A DNA stretch of 64,000 bases from Gammaproteobacteria bacterium (GCA_020445255.1 JAGRGY010000019.1:1-64000); one strand, 5' to 3'; counted from the first letter of the stretch, positions 47,105 to 57,328 are shown. Notes: generated by a model not told the origin, from the letters alone. Program-made: numbers and translations.

Positions 47105-47923
47105 TCACTGTGTCCCGCGGGCGACGCTACCGCGTGGATTGAGCAACAGACGCGAGGTGACCCAGAAGATCGCGATCGGCACGATCAGGACCTCGAACAC
47201 GAACACCGAGAGCACGACGACGGCCTGCCGACTGAGCCGGTCTGCCATTCCGGTCAGCTCCTGCATCCGATCACGGATCCGGCCACGGTCGATATCCCAA
47301 GGACTGTCGATGTCGACGATCCCGCGCAGCTGTTCACCGGCGCGATCGAAGTCGTCGGTGGCCTGTTGGTAGCGCGTCTGCACCGCGCTGCTGTCGTGCA
47401 CGGCAGAGATCACCCACGGTGTCAGTGCCGCGAATGACCAGACGACGATACCGATGCGGATCAGACGCGCCAGCAGGTTCTCGAGCTCGGCCCCGGGCCG
47501 GTAACGGTAGATCGCAAAGCGGGCGGCCAGCAATGCGCCAAGGACCAGCGGCACCCATGGCACCACGATGAACTCACCGACCAGCTTCAACGACCAGAGC
47601 AGGGTTGCCGCGACCAGCGCCGCGACCGAGAAGCGTTCGATCAGGTCGTTCAACGGATCGAGAATCTGTCCGGGTTCGATCGTGGTGTTGATGCCGAGCG
47701 ATACCCCGACCTGCGTCTCCTGGATCACCGACACGACCGCGTTGATCGTGCGCGCGACCGCGAATGCAGCAATTGCGCGGTTGCCGGCCTCGGTCAGGCG
47801 ATCGTCCCCGGCGGCGCGAAAGTTGCCAACCGACGACAACAGCAGCATCAGGGTGAGCAACAGTGCAGACAGCAGGCCGCCGCGCGGCAGCACAAAGGAG
47901 GGTCGCGGAACGGTGTCATTCAT
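47105..47923 (-). CDS. Integral membrane protein, unknown
   Basis: 272 residues. Hydrophobic segments lie near residues 17-33, 98-112, 117-135 and 150-170, with a last one near 232-258; between the last two is a hydrophilic region of about 60 residues (SAVQTRYQQATDDFDRAGEQ) that may be helical. I recognise no family. It is transcribed in the same direction as the msrAB gene upstream and the host-attachment gene downstream. Confidence 0.7.
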   Translation of the reverse strand: MNDTVPRPSFVLPRGGLLSALLLTLMLLLSSVGNFRAAGDDRLTEAGNRAIAAFAVARTINAVVSVIQETQVGVSLGINTTIEPGQILDPLNDLIERFSVAALVAATLLWSLKLVGEFIVVPWVPLVLGALLAARFAIYRYRPGAELENLLARLIRIGIVVWSFAALTPWVISAVHDSSAVQTRYQQATDDFDRAGEQLRGIVDIDSPWDIDRGRIRDRMQELTGMADRLSRQAVVVLSVFVFEVLIVPIAIFWVTSRLLLNPRGSVARGTQ

Positions 47924-48024
47924 GCCGCCGAGTATATCGGTAGCGTGGCGTGGGGTCCCTCCGGACTTCCGCAGTGGTCCAAACGTGGCGGCCCGATCGC
48001 GTCACCTGGGACCGGCGCGTCGCG

Positions 48025-49173
48025 TCATTCGAACAAGGGCAGGTACTCGGCGTATCCCTCGCGCCCCAGCAGGTCTTTGGGCACGAACCGCAGTGCGGCG
48101 GAATTGATGCAATAGCGCAGGCCGGTCGGCTCCGGCCCGTCGGCGAATACGTGGCCGAGGTGGGAGTCACCGTAGCGGCTGCGTACCTCGGTGCGCGGCA
48201 GCAGCAGTCGGTAGTCGGTGTGTTCGACGACCAACGACGGGTCGAGCGGCCGCGTGAAGCTCGGCCAGCCGGTGCCGGAATCGTACTTGTCGGTCGACGA
48301 GAACAATGGGCCACCGCTGACCACATCGACGTAGATGCCGGCCTGCTTGTTGTTCCAGTACGCGTTGTCGAACGGCGGTTCGGTGCCTTCCTGCTGGGTG
48401 ACGTGATACTGCATCGGGGTCAGCGAAGCGCGCAGCTGTCCATCGTCCGGCCGGGTATAGCGCGGCGCGGTCTCGGCGACGTAGCGTTTGTAATCCGGGT
48501 TGATGTCGTCACCCCAAATGCGTGCGAGGTATTGGTCGCGGCCCGAGTTGAAGCGATAGAACCGATAGCGCACCGGGTTGCGGGTGTGGTAGTTCTGGTG
48601 GTAGCCCTCGGCCGCGTAAAAGCGGGTTGCGTCGATGATCGGCGTCACGACGGGGCGCGTGTACCGACCGCTGGCATCGAGTTCGGCACGCGATTGTTCG
48701 GCAATGCGGCGCTGTTCCGCATCGTGGACGAATACAGCGGTGCTGTACTGGGCACCGCGGTCGACGAACTGGCCATCTGCATCGGTCGGATCGATCATGC
48801 GCCAGAATGCCTGCAACAGCGCCTGATAGCTGGTCACGCTGCGGTCGTAGCGGACCAGCACGCTCTCACGGTGGCCGGTGCCTCCGCCCGACACCTCGTC
48901 GTAGCTCGGTCCGGCGACATGGCCGCCGGTATAGCCGGATATCGCGTCCAGCACCCCCGGCACCTTCTCGAAGTCGGCCTCGACACACCAGAAGCAGCCA
49001 CCGGCGAACGTTGCGTAACCGAAGCGCCCGTCGTCACTGCGCGCCGGCAGAATCCGTTGCGTGGACGATGCGTCAAGGTCGGCGAGGCCGCGCGTTTCGG
49101 GCGGGGGCCTCATCATCAGCACGACGACCGCGACCACGGCCACGCCCGCAATTAAAATCAACAGCTTGTACAA
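48025..49173 (-). CDS. msrAB: Membrane-anchored MsrA-MsrB fusion (methionine sulfoxide reductase)
   Basis: 382 residues from the TTG at 49173: GGAGG stands five bases before it and the protein then begins with an N-terminal anchor ([20 protein letters not shown]). An ATG at 49239 in frame lacks such a site. The MsrA domain (about 50-215) has the active cysteine in [13 protein letters not shown] and GYHQNYH; the MsrB domain (about 235-382) has SGTGWPSF and the active cysteine in [13 protein letters not shown]. The MsrB zinc CxxC pairs are missing. The anchor suggests repair of oxidised methionine on the periplasmic side, like other exported MsrAB proteins. Confidence 0.9.
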   Translation of the reverse strand: MYKLLILIAGVAVVAVVVLMMRPPPETRGLADLDASSTQRILPARSDDGRFGYATFAGGCFWCVEADFEKVPGVLDAISGYTGGHVAGPSYDEVSGGGTGHRESVLVRYDRSVTSYQALLQAFWRMIDPTDADGQFVDRGAQYSTAVFVHDAEQRRIAEQSRAELDASGRYTRPVVTPIIDATRFYAAEGYHQNYHTRNPVRYRFYRFNSGRDQYLARIWGDDINPDYKRYVAETAPRYTRPDDGQLRASLTPMQYHVTQQEGTEPPFDNAYWNNKQAGIYVDVVSGGPLFSSTDKYDSGTGWPSFTRPLDPSLVVEHTDYRLLLPRTEVRSRYGDSHLGHVFADGPEPTGLRYCINSAALRFVPKDLLGREGYAEYLPLFE

Positions 49174-49334
49174 ATTTCCCTCCGCTTCCACCGGTGCTGT
49201 TCCCGAGCTTAGACCGGCTGGCAGCGGTAATTCGTGCAACGCGCGCCCAGCCGGTTGTCCGTGGCCCCCGCAGGAACTTGCACCGCACGTGCTGTCTATA
49301 CTGCATAACGCGCGGTGAACGGGGAGAATGACCG

Positions 49335-49802
49335 ATGCAGGAGCTCAACATCAACGGCAGTTCGGTCGCGGTCGATGTCGACCCCGCGACACCGCTGCTC
49401 TGGGTGATCCGCGAGCAGCTCGGGCTTACCGGCAGCAAATACGGTTGCGGCATCGGTGTATGCGGCGCCTGCACGGTGCACGTCGACGGACGTGCGGTGC
49501 GCGCATGCAGCCTGCCGGTTGCCGCAGTGACGGCCGGACAGGCGATCGTCACGATCGAGGGGCTGTCGACGAACGGCGACCACCCGGTGCAGCGCGCGTG
49601 GGACGATCTCGACGTGCCCCAGTGTGGCTACTGCCAGCCCGGGATGATCATGAGCGTCGTCGCCCTGCTTGCAGACAACCCCACGCCAAGCGACGCGGAC
49701 ATCGACGCCGCGGTCACCAACATCTGCCGCTGCGGCACGTTCAACCGGGTGCGCCGCGGCATCCATCTCGCGGCTGAGCGGCTGCGCGACGGAGGGGCGT
49801 GA
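49335..49802 (+). CDS. (2Fe-2S) subunit of a molybdenum hydroxylase (isoquinoline 1-oxidoreductase alpha-like)
   Basis: 155 residues with two 2Fe-2S clusters: a plant-type one ([17 protein letters not shown] and RACSLP) and a second one (CGYCQPGM and NICRCG). It carries electrons from the large subunit. The stop overlaps the start of the large subunit gene, so the pair makes a two-subunit enzyme. Confidence 0.92.
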   Translation: MQELNINGSSVAVDVDPATPLLWVIREQLGLTGSKYGCGIGVCGACTVHVDGRAVRACSLPVAAVTAGQAIVTIEGLSTNGDHPVQRAWDDLDVPQCGYCQPGMIMSVVALLADNPTPSDADIDAAVTNICRCGTFNRVRRGIHLAAERLRDGGA

Positions 49803-51976
49803 TGGAGCGTGTGCCGTTGACCCTCTCGCGGCGGGACTTCGTGATCGGCACCACGGCCGCCGGCGTCGGCTTGTCGCTCGGCCTGTACCTGCCGAGCGCC
49901 TCGGCGACGCCGGAAATGGCCGACGATACGCGCGAACTGAACGCCTGGGTCGTCATCGAACCGGATGACACGGTGATCATCCGCATCGCGCGTTCGGAGA
50001 TGGGTCAGGGCACGCTGACCGGGCTCGCCCAGCTGGTCGCCGAGGAGCTCGAATGCGACTGGTCGAAGGTCACGACCGAGTACCCGACACCGGGCCGCAA
50101 CCGGATCCGTGACCGGGTATGGGGCAGTTTCTCTACGGGCGGCAGCCGCGGTATCCGCAGTAGCCAGCAGTACGTGCGCGAGGGCGGCGCGCTGGCGCGC
50201 ATGCTGCTGGTCGGGGCCGCCGCCGACCGCCTCGGCGTTGCGGAGGCCGAGTGTCGCGCGGCCGACAGCGTCGTCACCCATGTGCCGAGCGGACGTAGCC
50301 TGCGTTACGGTGAGGTGGCAGGTGATGCCGCGAAGCGAGCGCCGCCCGACAGCGTAACGCTGAAGGACCCGCGGGACTGGAAATTGATCGGCAGGCCGGT
50401 CAAGCGCCTGGACACACATGCCAAGGTGACGGGGGAGCAGGTGTACGGCACCGATCTGACACTGCCGGGCATGCTCAATGCATCGATCCGGGCGTGCCCG
50501 GTGTTCGGCGGTACGCTGAAATCCTTCGACGAGGCCCGGGTGCGCGACATGCCGGGGGTACGCGCGGTCGTGCGCGTCGACGACACGGCCGTGGCCGTGG
50601 TCGCCGATACCTGGTGGCAGGCCGACACCGCATTGCGTGCATTGCCCGTCGTCTGGGACCAAGGCCCCAACAGTGCCGTCAGCAGCGCGTCGATCGCCGC
50701 CCTGTTGCGCGAGGGTCTGGACGCGCACGACGCGTTCGTCGGCAATCGGGCCGGCGATGTCGACGCGGCGCTCGCCGGTGCCGCAAAGCGCGTCGAGGCC
50801 GAATACGCTTACCCATTTCAGCACCACGCCACCATGGAGCCGATGAATGCGACCGCACGCTGGACGCACGAGCGCTGCGATGTCTGGTGCCCGACGCAGA
50901 ACGGCGAGGCGGCGCTGCAGGCCGTGGTCGAGGCCGCGGGGCTGCCGGCGGGCCAGTGCGACGTGCACAAGATCGACCTCGGTGGGGGGTTCGGCCGTCG
51001 CGGCTTCAGCGACTATGTGACCCAGGCGGTCAAGATCGCCAGGCAGTTGCCCGGCACGCCGGTCAAGCTGATCTGGTCACGCGAGGAGGACATGCGTCAC
51101 GGCGCCTATCATCCGATTACGCGTGCGCGGCTGACAGGCGGGCTCGACGCCGACGGCAGGCTGGTCGGTCTGCGCATCCGTCTGTCGGGACAGTCGATCC
51201 TGGCCGCGGTGATGCCCGGCGCACTCAAAGACGGTGCCGACATGGTCACATTCCAGGGCATGCTGCCGGACGGCGATCATGCCATCAGCTACTCGGTGCC
51301 GAACCTGCTGATCGATCATGCAATGCGCAACCCGCCGGTTCCGCCGGGCTTCTGGCGTGGCGTCAACATCAACCAGAATGCGATCTATCTCGAATGCTTT
51401 GTCGACGAACTCGCACACGCTGCCGGCACGGATCCGCTCGCGTTCCGGCGCGCGCTGATGGTCGGCCATCCGCGCAGCCTGGGCGTGCTCAATGCGGTCG
51501 CCGAACGCGCCGGCTGGGGCACGCCGGCCGCTGCGGGTGTGTTTCGTGGGCTGGCCGTATGCAAGACCTTCGGCAGTCACGTGGCGGCGTGCGCCGAGGT
51601 CTCGGTGCGCGACGGTCGCCTGAAGATCCATCGCATCGTCGCCGCGACCGACTGCGGGTATGCCGTCAACCCGCAACAGATCGAGGCGCAGGTCGAGGGC
51701 TCGTTCGTGTTCGGCTTGTCGGCGATGCTGTACGGCGGCTGCACGGTCGCCGGCGGCGCGGTCGAACAGCACAATTTCGATACCTACCGGTCAATGACCA
51801 TCGCGGAGATGCCGCAGGTCGAGGCCATCGTCATGCCATCCGGCGGGTTCTGGGGCGGGGTGGGTGAACCGACCATCGCCGTTGCCGCTCCAGCCGTGCT
51901 CAATGCGATCTTCGCCGCGACCGGCAGACGCATCCGCGAGCTGCCATTGCGCGATACCGACCTGCGCGTGGCGTAG
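49802..51976 (+). CDS. Molybdopterin subunit of a molybdenum hydroxylase (isoquinoline 1-oxidoreductase beta-like)
   Basis: 724 residues. A twin-arginine signal LSRRDFVIGTTAAGV near the N-terminus shows export of the folded protein with its partner. Molybdopterin-binding stretches are RSEMGQGTLTGLAQLVAEEL, GGGFGRRGFSDYV, the PPGFWRGVNINQNA region and the active-site glutamate in GGVGEPTIAVAAP. The substrate may be an N-heterocycle or an aldehyde. No XdhC-type maturation factor or cytochrome subunit is encoded nearby. Confidence 0.88.
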   Translation: MERVPLTLSRRDFVIGTTAAGVGLSLGLYLPSASATPEMADDTRELNAWVVIEPDDTVIIRIARSEMGQGTLTGLAQLVAEELECDWSKVTTEYPTPGRNRIRDRVWGSFSTGGSRGIRSSQQYVREGGALARMLLVGAAADRLGVAEAECRAADSVVTHVPSGRSLRYGEVAGDAAKRAPPDSVTLKDPRDWKLIGRPVKRLDTHAKVTGEQVYGTDLTLPGMLNASIRACPVFGGTLKSFDEARVRDMPGVRAVVRVDDTAVAVVADTWWQADTALRALPVVWDQGPNSAVSSASIAALLREGLDAHDAFVGNRAGDVDAALAGAAKRVEAEYAYPFQHHATMEPMNATARWTHERCDVWCPTQNGEAALQAVVEAAGLPAGQCDVHKIDLGGGFGRRGFSDYVTQAVKIARQLPGTPVKLIWSREEDMRHGAYHPITRARLTGGLDADGRLVGLRIRLSGQSILAAVMPGALKDGADMVTFQGMLPDGDHAISYSVPNLLIDHAMRNPPVPPGFWRGVNINQNAIYLECFVDELAHAAGTDPLAFRRALMVGHPRSLGVLNAVAERAGWGTPAAAGVFRGLAVCKTFGSHVAACAEVSVRDGRLKIHRIVAATDCGYAVNPQQIEAQVEGSFVFGLSAMLYGGCTVAGGAVEQHNFDTYRSMTIAEMPQVEAIVMPSGGFWGGVGEPTIAVAAPAVLNAIFAATGRRIRELPLRDTDLRVA

Positions 51977-52004
51977 CGGCCGACGGCCGTCGACCGGAGA
52001 GGGC

Positions 52005-52901
52005 TCAAACGGACTGCGCCAGCGAGCGCGCCAGCAGGGGCGCCAGCGCGATCTCGTTGCTCGGGTGAACGACGCTGTCGGTGCTCGCAATCCGGATCAC
52101 CCCTTCGGCATTCAACCGCTCCACCGCATCACCGACGAACAGCGCGTGGGTGACCAGTACGGATACACTGGCGGCACCGACGTCGTGCAGCCGGCGCGCG
52201 GCCTCGATCAATGTCTGCCCGCTGCTGGCCACGTCGTCGACCAGCACCACCTCGCGGCCCGCGAAGGGCAGCGCCGGTAGCTCGATCTGCACGTCGCGGT
52301 CCCCGAGCCGGCGCTTGTGCGCGACACCGTAATCCAGCGCGGCCGGCTTCGCGATCGCGGCCACCCATTGTTCGGATTCGGCATCTGGACCCAGCAGCAG
52401 TGGCTGGCCGGAGTTGGCGGCGAGCCACTTCGTCATCAGCGGCGCCGCCGACAGCGCGACGGCGCGCCGGACCGGTATCGCATCGGCGAGCCGATGGACA
52501 CGGTGCAGATGTGGATCGACCGTGATCAGCGTGTCGAATTGACGCGCCAGCATGTGCCCGATGACCTGCTGGCTGACGGCCTCACCCGGATGGAACGCGC
52601 GGTCCTGGCGCATGTAACACAGATAGGGTGCGACGAGGACCACGCGTCCTGCACCCAGGTGACGTGCGGTTGCCGCCGTCAGTTCGAGGTCGACCAGTTT
52701 GGCGTTCGGTCGATCGAGACTCACGCAGATCACGACCTCGTCCGGCAACAACGCCGGAAGCCGCACGCGGCTCTCGCCATCGGGGAAGGTATGGATGTCG
52801 ACGTCCGCATAGGCATAGCCGGCCGCGGCGGCAAGGCGCGCGGCGGATGCCCGGTAGCTGGGCATGCCGAGGACGAGCCTGGTCGGTCCGGCGGAATTCA
52901 T
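52005..52901 (-). CDS. Ribose-phosphate pyrophosphokinase-like protein
   Basis: 298 residues from the ATG at 52901; the longer frame upstream lies inside the next gene in another frame. The Prs fold is shown by FPDGESRVRLP, YMRQDRAFHPGEAVSQQVIG, TVDPHLHR and the PRPP loop VVLVDDVASSGQTLIEA. It is shorter than housekeeping PrsA (about 315) and lies 19 bases after an AMP-phosphorylase-like gene, a pairing also seen in other bacteria. It may make or use PRPP/ribose bisphosphate with that enzyme. Confidence 0.85.
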   Translation of the reverse strand: MNSAGPTRLVLGMPSYRASAARLAAAAGYAYADVDIHTFPDGESRVRLPALLPDEVVICVSLDRPNAKLVDLELTAATARHLGAGRVVLVAPYLCYMRQDRAFHPGEAVSQQVIGHMLARQFDTLITVDPHLHRVHRLADAIPVRRAVALSAAPLMTKWLAANSGQPLLLGPDAESEQWVAAIAKPAALDYGVAHKRRLGDRDVQIELPALPFAGREVVLVDDVASSGQTLIEAARRLHDVGAASVSVLVTHALFVGDAVERLNAEGVIRIASTDSVVHPSNEIALAPLLARSLAQSV

Positions 52902-52920
52902 GTCGCAGCGGCCGCGTTGA

Positions 52921-54438
52921 TCACGGCGCCAGGGTGAACCCGCTGTCGGCCGTCGCTGCGTCGCAGGCGAAGCCGAAATCGGCGTCGAACTCGGCGTAGA
53001 TGGCGTACAGTGCCTCGCCCTTGTCGACACTGTCGCCGACCTTTTTGTACAGGTCGACGCCGGCCCCTTTATCCATTGGCGCGCCGGCCAGGCGGGCGAT
53101 GTGCGCCATGCGCTCGTTGTCGATCGCGTTGATGCGCCCGGCATGGCCGGCGTTGACCGTGCGCGACAGGCGACCGAGTGCGTAGGTGTGTTCGTTTCTG
53201 CCCTGTGCGTCGATGATCGCGTTCATCTTGTCCATGGCGCGTCCCGAATCGAGGATGTCGCGGGCCAGCACGTAGCCCTGTCCGCCGCGCACGTCGGGGT
53301 CGAACTCGAGGATGCGGCTGGCCAGCTGCAGGGCCTTTTCGCGCAGGTCGCGCGGCTGATTCGGGTCGTTCTGCAGTACCTGCATCACGTCGCGAGTCTC
53401 CAGCACCGGGCCGATGCCGCGACCGATCGGCTGGTGGCCATCGGTGATGATCACGTCGATCTGCAGGCCGACGCGGTCGCCGACGAATTCGAACAGCTTG
53501 CGCAGACGCATCGCGCCCGCCTGACTGCGTACCTTGGCCGTCGGACCCATAGGAATGTCGACCAGCAGGTGCGTGGCGCCCGCTGCAAGCTTTTTCGCCA
53601 GGATCGATGCGACCAGCTGCCCCGGCGAATCGATCGACAATGGCCGCTCGACCGAGATCAGGATGTCGTCGACAGGCGCCAGGCGCGCGGTCCCGCCCCA
53701 GGCCAGGCAGCCGCGTTCGGCGCGCACGATCTCGTCCAGGCGGTCGAGCGGCAGCTCGACCTCGGCCAGCACCTCCATCGTGTCGGCGGTGCCGGCCGGC
53801 GAGGTGATCGCACGGCTCGAGGTCTTGGGGATGACCATGCCGTGCGCGGCGACGATCGGCACTACCAGCATGCTGGTGCGGTTGCCGGGGATGCCGCCGA
53901 TGCAGTGCTTGTCGGCGACCAAAGTCTCGTGCCAGTTCAGGCGCTCGCCGCTGGCGGCCATGGCACGGGTCAGGTACAGCACCTCTTCGCGTTCCATGCC
54001 GGTCTCGCTGCACGCGACCAGGAACGCGGCCATCTCGATCTTGGCGTAGCGGTTGGCGACGATGTCGTGCGTGATGTCGACGTAGTCCTCGAAATCCAGC
54101 CGTTGGCCGGCGATCTTGCGATGTACAGCGTGCAGCGATTCCGGCGGTTTGGCATGGCCGACCGTCGCCGGCGTCCCTTCCGGCAGACCGAGCTGTTCGA
54201 ATGCCTGCAGACTGAGGCCGATCTGACCGGGTGCCGTGATCTCGGCATCTTCGACGACGTTCAGCGTGGCGAGAACCGAGACGCCATCGCCGGCGGGCTG
54301 GATCTCGACCTTCGACAGGGCCTGAAAGCCCTCGCTGCGGTAGACCAGGCAATCGCGGTGCAGGTAGGCGACGTTCTCCTTGTAGGTGTCGATCGCGACG
54401 CGCCGCAGCTGCAGGTGGGTCTTGATTTCTTCAGTCAT
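52921..54438 (-). CDS. AMP phosphorylase/long-type thymidine phosphorylase family protein
   Basis: 505 residues, much longer than the 440 of DeoA, because of an N-terminal domain of about 85 residues. The core has the phosphate and nucleoside sites [40 protein letters not shown] and a C-terminal barrel-sandwich domain. The archaeal members of this long family are AMP phosphorylases that release adenine and ribose 1,5-bisphosphate from AMP; the bacterial ones are usually called thymidine phosphorylase. Substrate uncertain. It is co-transcribed with the PRPP-synthetase-like gene. Confidence 0.85.
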   Translation of the reverse strand: MTEEIKTHLQLRRVAIDTYKENVAYLHRDCLVYRSEGFQALSKVEIQPAGDGVSVLATLNVVEDAEITAPGQIGLSLQAFEQLGLPEGTPATVGHAKPPESLHAVHRKIAGQRLDFEDYVDITHDIVANRYAKIEMAAFLVACSETGMEREEVLYLTRAMAASGERLNWHETLVADKHCIGGIPGNRTSMLVVPIVAAHGMVIPKTSSRAITSPAGTADTMEVLAEVELPLDRLDEIVRAERGCLAWGGTARLAPVDDILISVERPLSIDSPGQLVASILAKKLAAGATHLLVDIPMGPTAKVRSQAGAMRLRKLFEFVGDRVGLQIDVIITDGHQPIGRGIGPVLETRDVMQVLQNDPNQPRDLREKALQLASRILEFDPDVRGGQGYVLARDILDSGRAMDKMNAIIDAQGRNEHTYALGRLSRTVNAGHAGRINAIDNERMAHIARLAGAPMDKGAGVDLYKKVGDSVDKGEALYAIYAEFDADFGFACDAATADSGFTLAP

Positions 54439-54691
54439 GACCGCAGATTAGCAGGGAGACAAACCGGCATTGCCGTGCCACGTCAAACAAGCGGTCTAAA
54501 CAGCCGTTTTGCATCGCTCGCGGATCCCCGGTGCGTGGTCTGGTGATAGTTGACCTCAATCAGAAGGGTAGCGACAAACGATTTCCGACCCGCGATATCG
54601 AATGACATAGTCGAACGATAATGGTTCTCGCGCCTGAAAGGTGCGTGGAGACATTCCGGATACCTGCCTCGCATTGACGGAGGTGGCGCCG

Positions 54692-55870
54692 ATGACATCC
54701 CGAGAGGCGGATGGCAGACAACTGCGGTCCCGGTTCGACGGCAGGGAAGACCTGACCCCCCCGGCCGTGCTGGCTGAACTCGCGGGGCAGGCCGACGTGC
54801 AGTTCAACGGGATGCGGCCGTGGGACATTCAGGTTCACGACGCACGCGTGTATTCGCGCCTGCTGCTGCACGGTTCGCTCGGTTTTGGCGAGAGCTACAT
54901 GGACGGTCAATGGGACTGTCATGCGATGGACGAGCTGTTCGACCGACTGCTCGGCGAGGACATCGATGCCAAGCTCGGCCGGCGCACCCGGTTGCGACTG
55001 CTCGGCGAGATCATGCGGCATCGACTGTTCAACCTGCAGAGCGAGCGACGTGCCTACCAGGTTGGTGAACGGCACTACGACATCGGCAACGATGTGTTCG
55101 AGGCCATGCTCGACCCGACCATGAGCTATTCGTGCGGTTATTGGAACGATGCCGTCGACCTCGCCCAGTCACAACAGGCGAAGCTCGAGCTGATCTGTCG
55201 CAAGCTCGAGCTCGAACCGGGCCAGTCGCTGCTGGAAATTGGTTGCGGCTGGGGCGGTCTCGCGCGTTTCGCGGCCGAGCGCTACGGTGCCGTGGTGACC
55301 GGACTCACGGTATCGAGGGAACAACAACGGCTCGCGGTCGCGCGTTGTGCGGGGCTGCCGGTCCGCATCGAACTGATGGACTACCGCAAGGTGGCGGGTC
55401 GTTTCGACAAGGTCGTCTCGGTCGGCATGTTCGAGCACGTCGGACCGAAGAACTATGCCGCCTACTTCGAAACGGCAAACCGCGTGTTGAAGGACGACGG
55501 ATTGTTCCTGTTGCACACGATCGGCAATCACCGCACAACACCGATCGTCGATGCGTGGATCGACCGCTACATCTTCCCCAACGGCAAGTTGCCGTCCGCG
55601 GCCGAGGTGGCGGCCGCAGTGGATGACCGGTTTCTGGTTGAAGACTGGCACAACTTCGGCACCGACTACGACCGCACGCTGATGGCGTGGTGGGAGAACT
55701 TCGACGCCGCATGGCCGCGGCTTGAGTCGCACTACGGCACGCGCTTCTACCGCATGTGGAAATACTATCTGATGAGTAGCGCAGGCTTTTTCCGCTCGCG
55801 CCAGGGACAGCTGTGGCAGATCGTCCTCAGCAAACGTGGCCGCAGAAAAGGTTACCGCTCGGTGCGTTGA
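54692..55870 (+). CDS. cfa: Cyclopropane-fatty-acyl-phospholipid synthase
   Basis: 392 residues from the ATG at 54692, which has a strong GGAGGT seven bases upstream. It shows HYDIGNDVFEAMLDPTMSYSCGYW, the SAM-binding LLEIGCGWGGLARFAAE, VGMFEHVGPKNY and the C-terminal MWKYYLMSSAGFFRSR. It methylates double bonds of membrane lipids, often on entry to stationary phase. The 253 bases before it show no convincing -35/-10 pair. Confidence 0.95.
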   Translation: MTSREADGRQLRSRFDGREDLTPPAVLAELAGQADVQFNGMRPWDIQVHDARVYSRLLLHGSLGFGESYMDGQWDCHAMDELFDRLLGEDIDAKLGRRTRLRLLGEIMRHRLFNLQSERRAYQVGERHYDIGNDVFEAMLDPTMSYSCGYWNDAVDLAQSQQAKLELICRKLELEPGQSLLEIGCGWGGLARFAAERYGAVVTGLTVSREQQRLAVARCAGLPVRIELMDYRKVAGRFDKVVSVGMFEHVGPKNYAAYFETANRVLKDDGLFLLHTIGNHRTTPIVDAWIDRYIFPNGKLPSAAEVAAAVDDRFLVEDWHNFGTDYDRTLMAWWENFDAAWPRLESHYGTRFYRMWKYYLMSSAGFFRSRQGQLWQIVLSKRGRRKGYRSVR

Positions 55871-55900
55871 CGACAATGTGACTGTCGCCTGCGACTGGGT

Positions 55901-55925
55901 GAAATTCAAGATTCACGTGAATTTC
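55901..55925. promoter_or_regulatory. Two overlapping palindromes before the phosphodiesterase gene
   Basis: GAAATTCA (55901-55908) and TGAATTTC (55918-55925) are inverted arms, and ATTCACGTGAAT (55911-55922) is itself a perfect palindrome. The pair looks like an operator for a dimeric regulator, about 85 bases before the start codon. No known box is matched with certainty. Confidence 0.45.
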
Positions 55926-56007
55926 ATCTGCCGGCCATACGCGCTAAACCTGCCCGCAGCACATTGCCTCCAGAATGCAATTCTGCATTCATCACCAAGG
56001 AGGTTTC

Positions 56008-57309
56008 ATGTCGAACAGCAACATCGCCCGGGTATCCACCGTGGCCATCGGAATTGCCATCGCGGCCGGTCAGGCCATCGCCGGCTGGGGGGACGACCAT
56101 GGTGGGCGCGAGCACCGCAAGAGCCCGTCGCCTCATGGGCACGCGGCGCAGACGCCGGCCGTGCAGCTCGGTCCACGACCGTTCTACCTGGTCGAGGGCA
56201 TGGACGAAGGCCGGCTGAAGGACAAGCTGATGTCGTGCACCCACGGACCTTTCCACAAGACCGACTTCTCGATCGGGCATCGCGGAGCGGCGATGCAGTT
56301 TCCCGAGCATTCCGATGTCTCTTATCGCGCAGGAGCGCGCATGGGCGCTGGAATTGTCGAATGTGATGTCACCTTTACCTCGGACGGCGAACTCGTGTGT
56401 CGCCACAGCGAATGCGATCTGCATACGACCACCAACATTGTTGCCACTCCACTCAACGACAAGTGCAGCGTGCCTTGGACCGGTGCTGGCCAGAACCCGG
56501 CACCCAAGTGCTGCACCAGCGACATCACGCTCGCCGAGTTCAAGTCGCTCGAGGCCAAGATGGACGCGAGCAACGCGGCGGCAGACACGGCGGAAGGCTA
56601 CCTCGGCGGTACCGCGGCGTGGCGCACCGACCTGTACACCGGGCGTGCCAGCGTATTGTCGTTTCGCGAAGCGATCGCGCTCAACCGGGAACTGGGTGTC
56701 AAACATACGCCGGAACTGAAGGGCGCGTCGAACCAAGACCGTGTCGATGCGATATTCGGTGGCCAGGCGGCTTACGCGCAGCGGTTCATCGACGAACTCA
56801 CGCACGCCGGCGTCAAGCCGCGCGACACCTGGGTGCAGTCGTTCAACAAGGACGACATCCTTTACTGGATCCAGAACGAGCCTGGATTCGGCAAGCAGGC
56901 CGTCTACCTCGACAGCATCGACCCCACGACGAATCCGCCGATTCCGCGCCTGACGTTCGCCGAGTTGAAAGACCTGCGCAAACAAGGCGTGCGCATCATC
57001 GCACCGCCGATGTGGGCACTGCTCGACATCGATGGAAACGATGAGGTGGTGGCATCCGAGTATGCGGGGGACATCAACAATGCCGGGCTGGACATCATCA
57101 CCTGGACCTTCGAACGCGCCGACCTGCGTCACGGTGCGAGCAAGGCCGGCTGGTATTACATGTTCGACCCGGAGGGGCGTGCGATCACCAAGGACAGCGA
57201 CATGTACAAGGCACTCGACGTGCTCGCCTACGACGTCGGTATCCTCGGAATCTTCTCCGACTGGCCGGCGACGATGACCTATTACGCGAACTGCATGGAA
57301 CTCGACTGA
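56008..57309 (+). CDS. Secreted glycerophosphodiester phosphodiesterase
   Basis: 433 residues from the ATG at 56008, which has a perfect AAGGAGGT. Signal peptide to about AIAG; then a segment of about 23 residues with four histidines. The GDPD barrel follows: IGHRGAAMQFPEHS with the catalytic histidine, IVECDVTFTSDGELVCRH with the metal ligands, and a cysteine-rich insertion near residue 160. It hydrolyses glycerophosphodiesters to glycerol 3-phosphate. It is close to two other exported phosphoesterases, suggesting phosphate acquisition. Confidence 0.88.
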   Translation: MSNSNIARVSTVAIGIAIAAGQAIAGWGDDHGGREHRKSPSPHGHAAQTPAVQLGPRPFYLVEGMDEGRLKDKLMSCTHGPFHKTDFSIGHRGAAMQFPEHSDVSYRAGARMGAGIVECDVTFTSDGELVCRHSECDLHTTTNIVATPLNDKCSVPWTGAGQNPAPKCCTSDITLAEFKSLEAKMDASNAAADTAEGYLGGTAAWRTDLYTGRASVLSFREAIALNRELGVKHTPELKGASNQDRVDAIFGGQAAYAQRFIDELTHAGVKPRDTWVQSFNKDDILYWIQNEPGFGKQAVYLDSIDPTTNPPIPRLTFAELKDLRKQGVRIIAPPMWALLDIDGNDEVVASEYAGDINNAGLDIITWTFERADLRHGASKAGWYYMFDPEGRAITKDSDMYKALDVLAYDVGILGIFSDWPATMTYYANCMELD

Positions 57310-57328
57310 CGCCGTGCTGTGTTGCTGC

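Noticed and set aside
52902-53144. N-terminal extension of the PRPP-synthetase-like frame
   Set aside because: It lies in the end of the phosphorylase gene in another frame and is Ser/Thr/Arg-rich without similarity.
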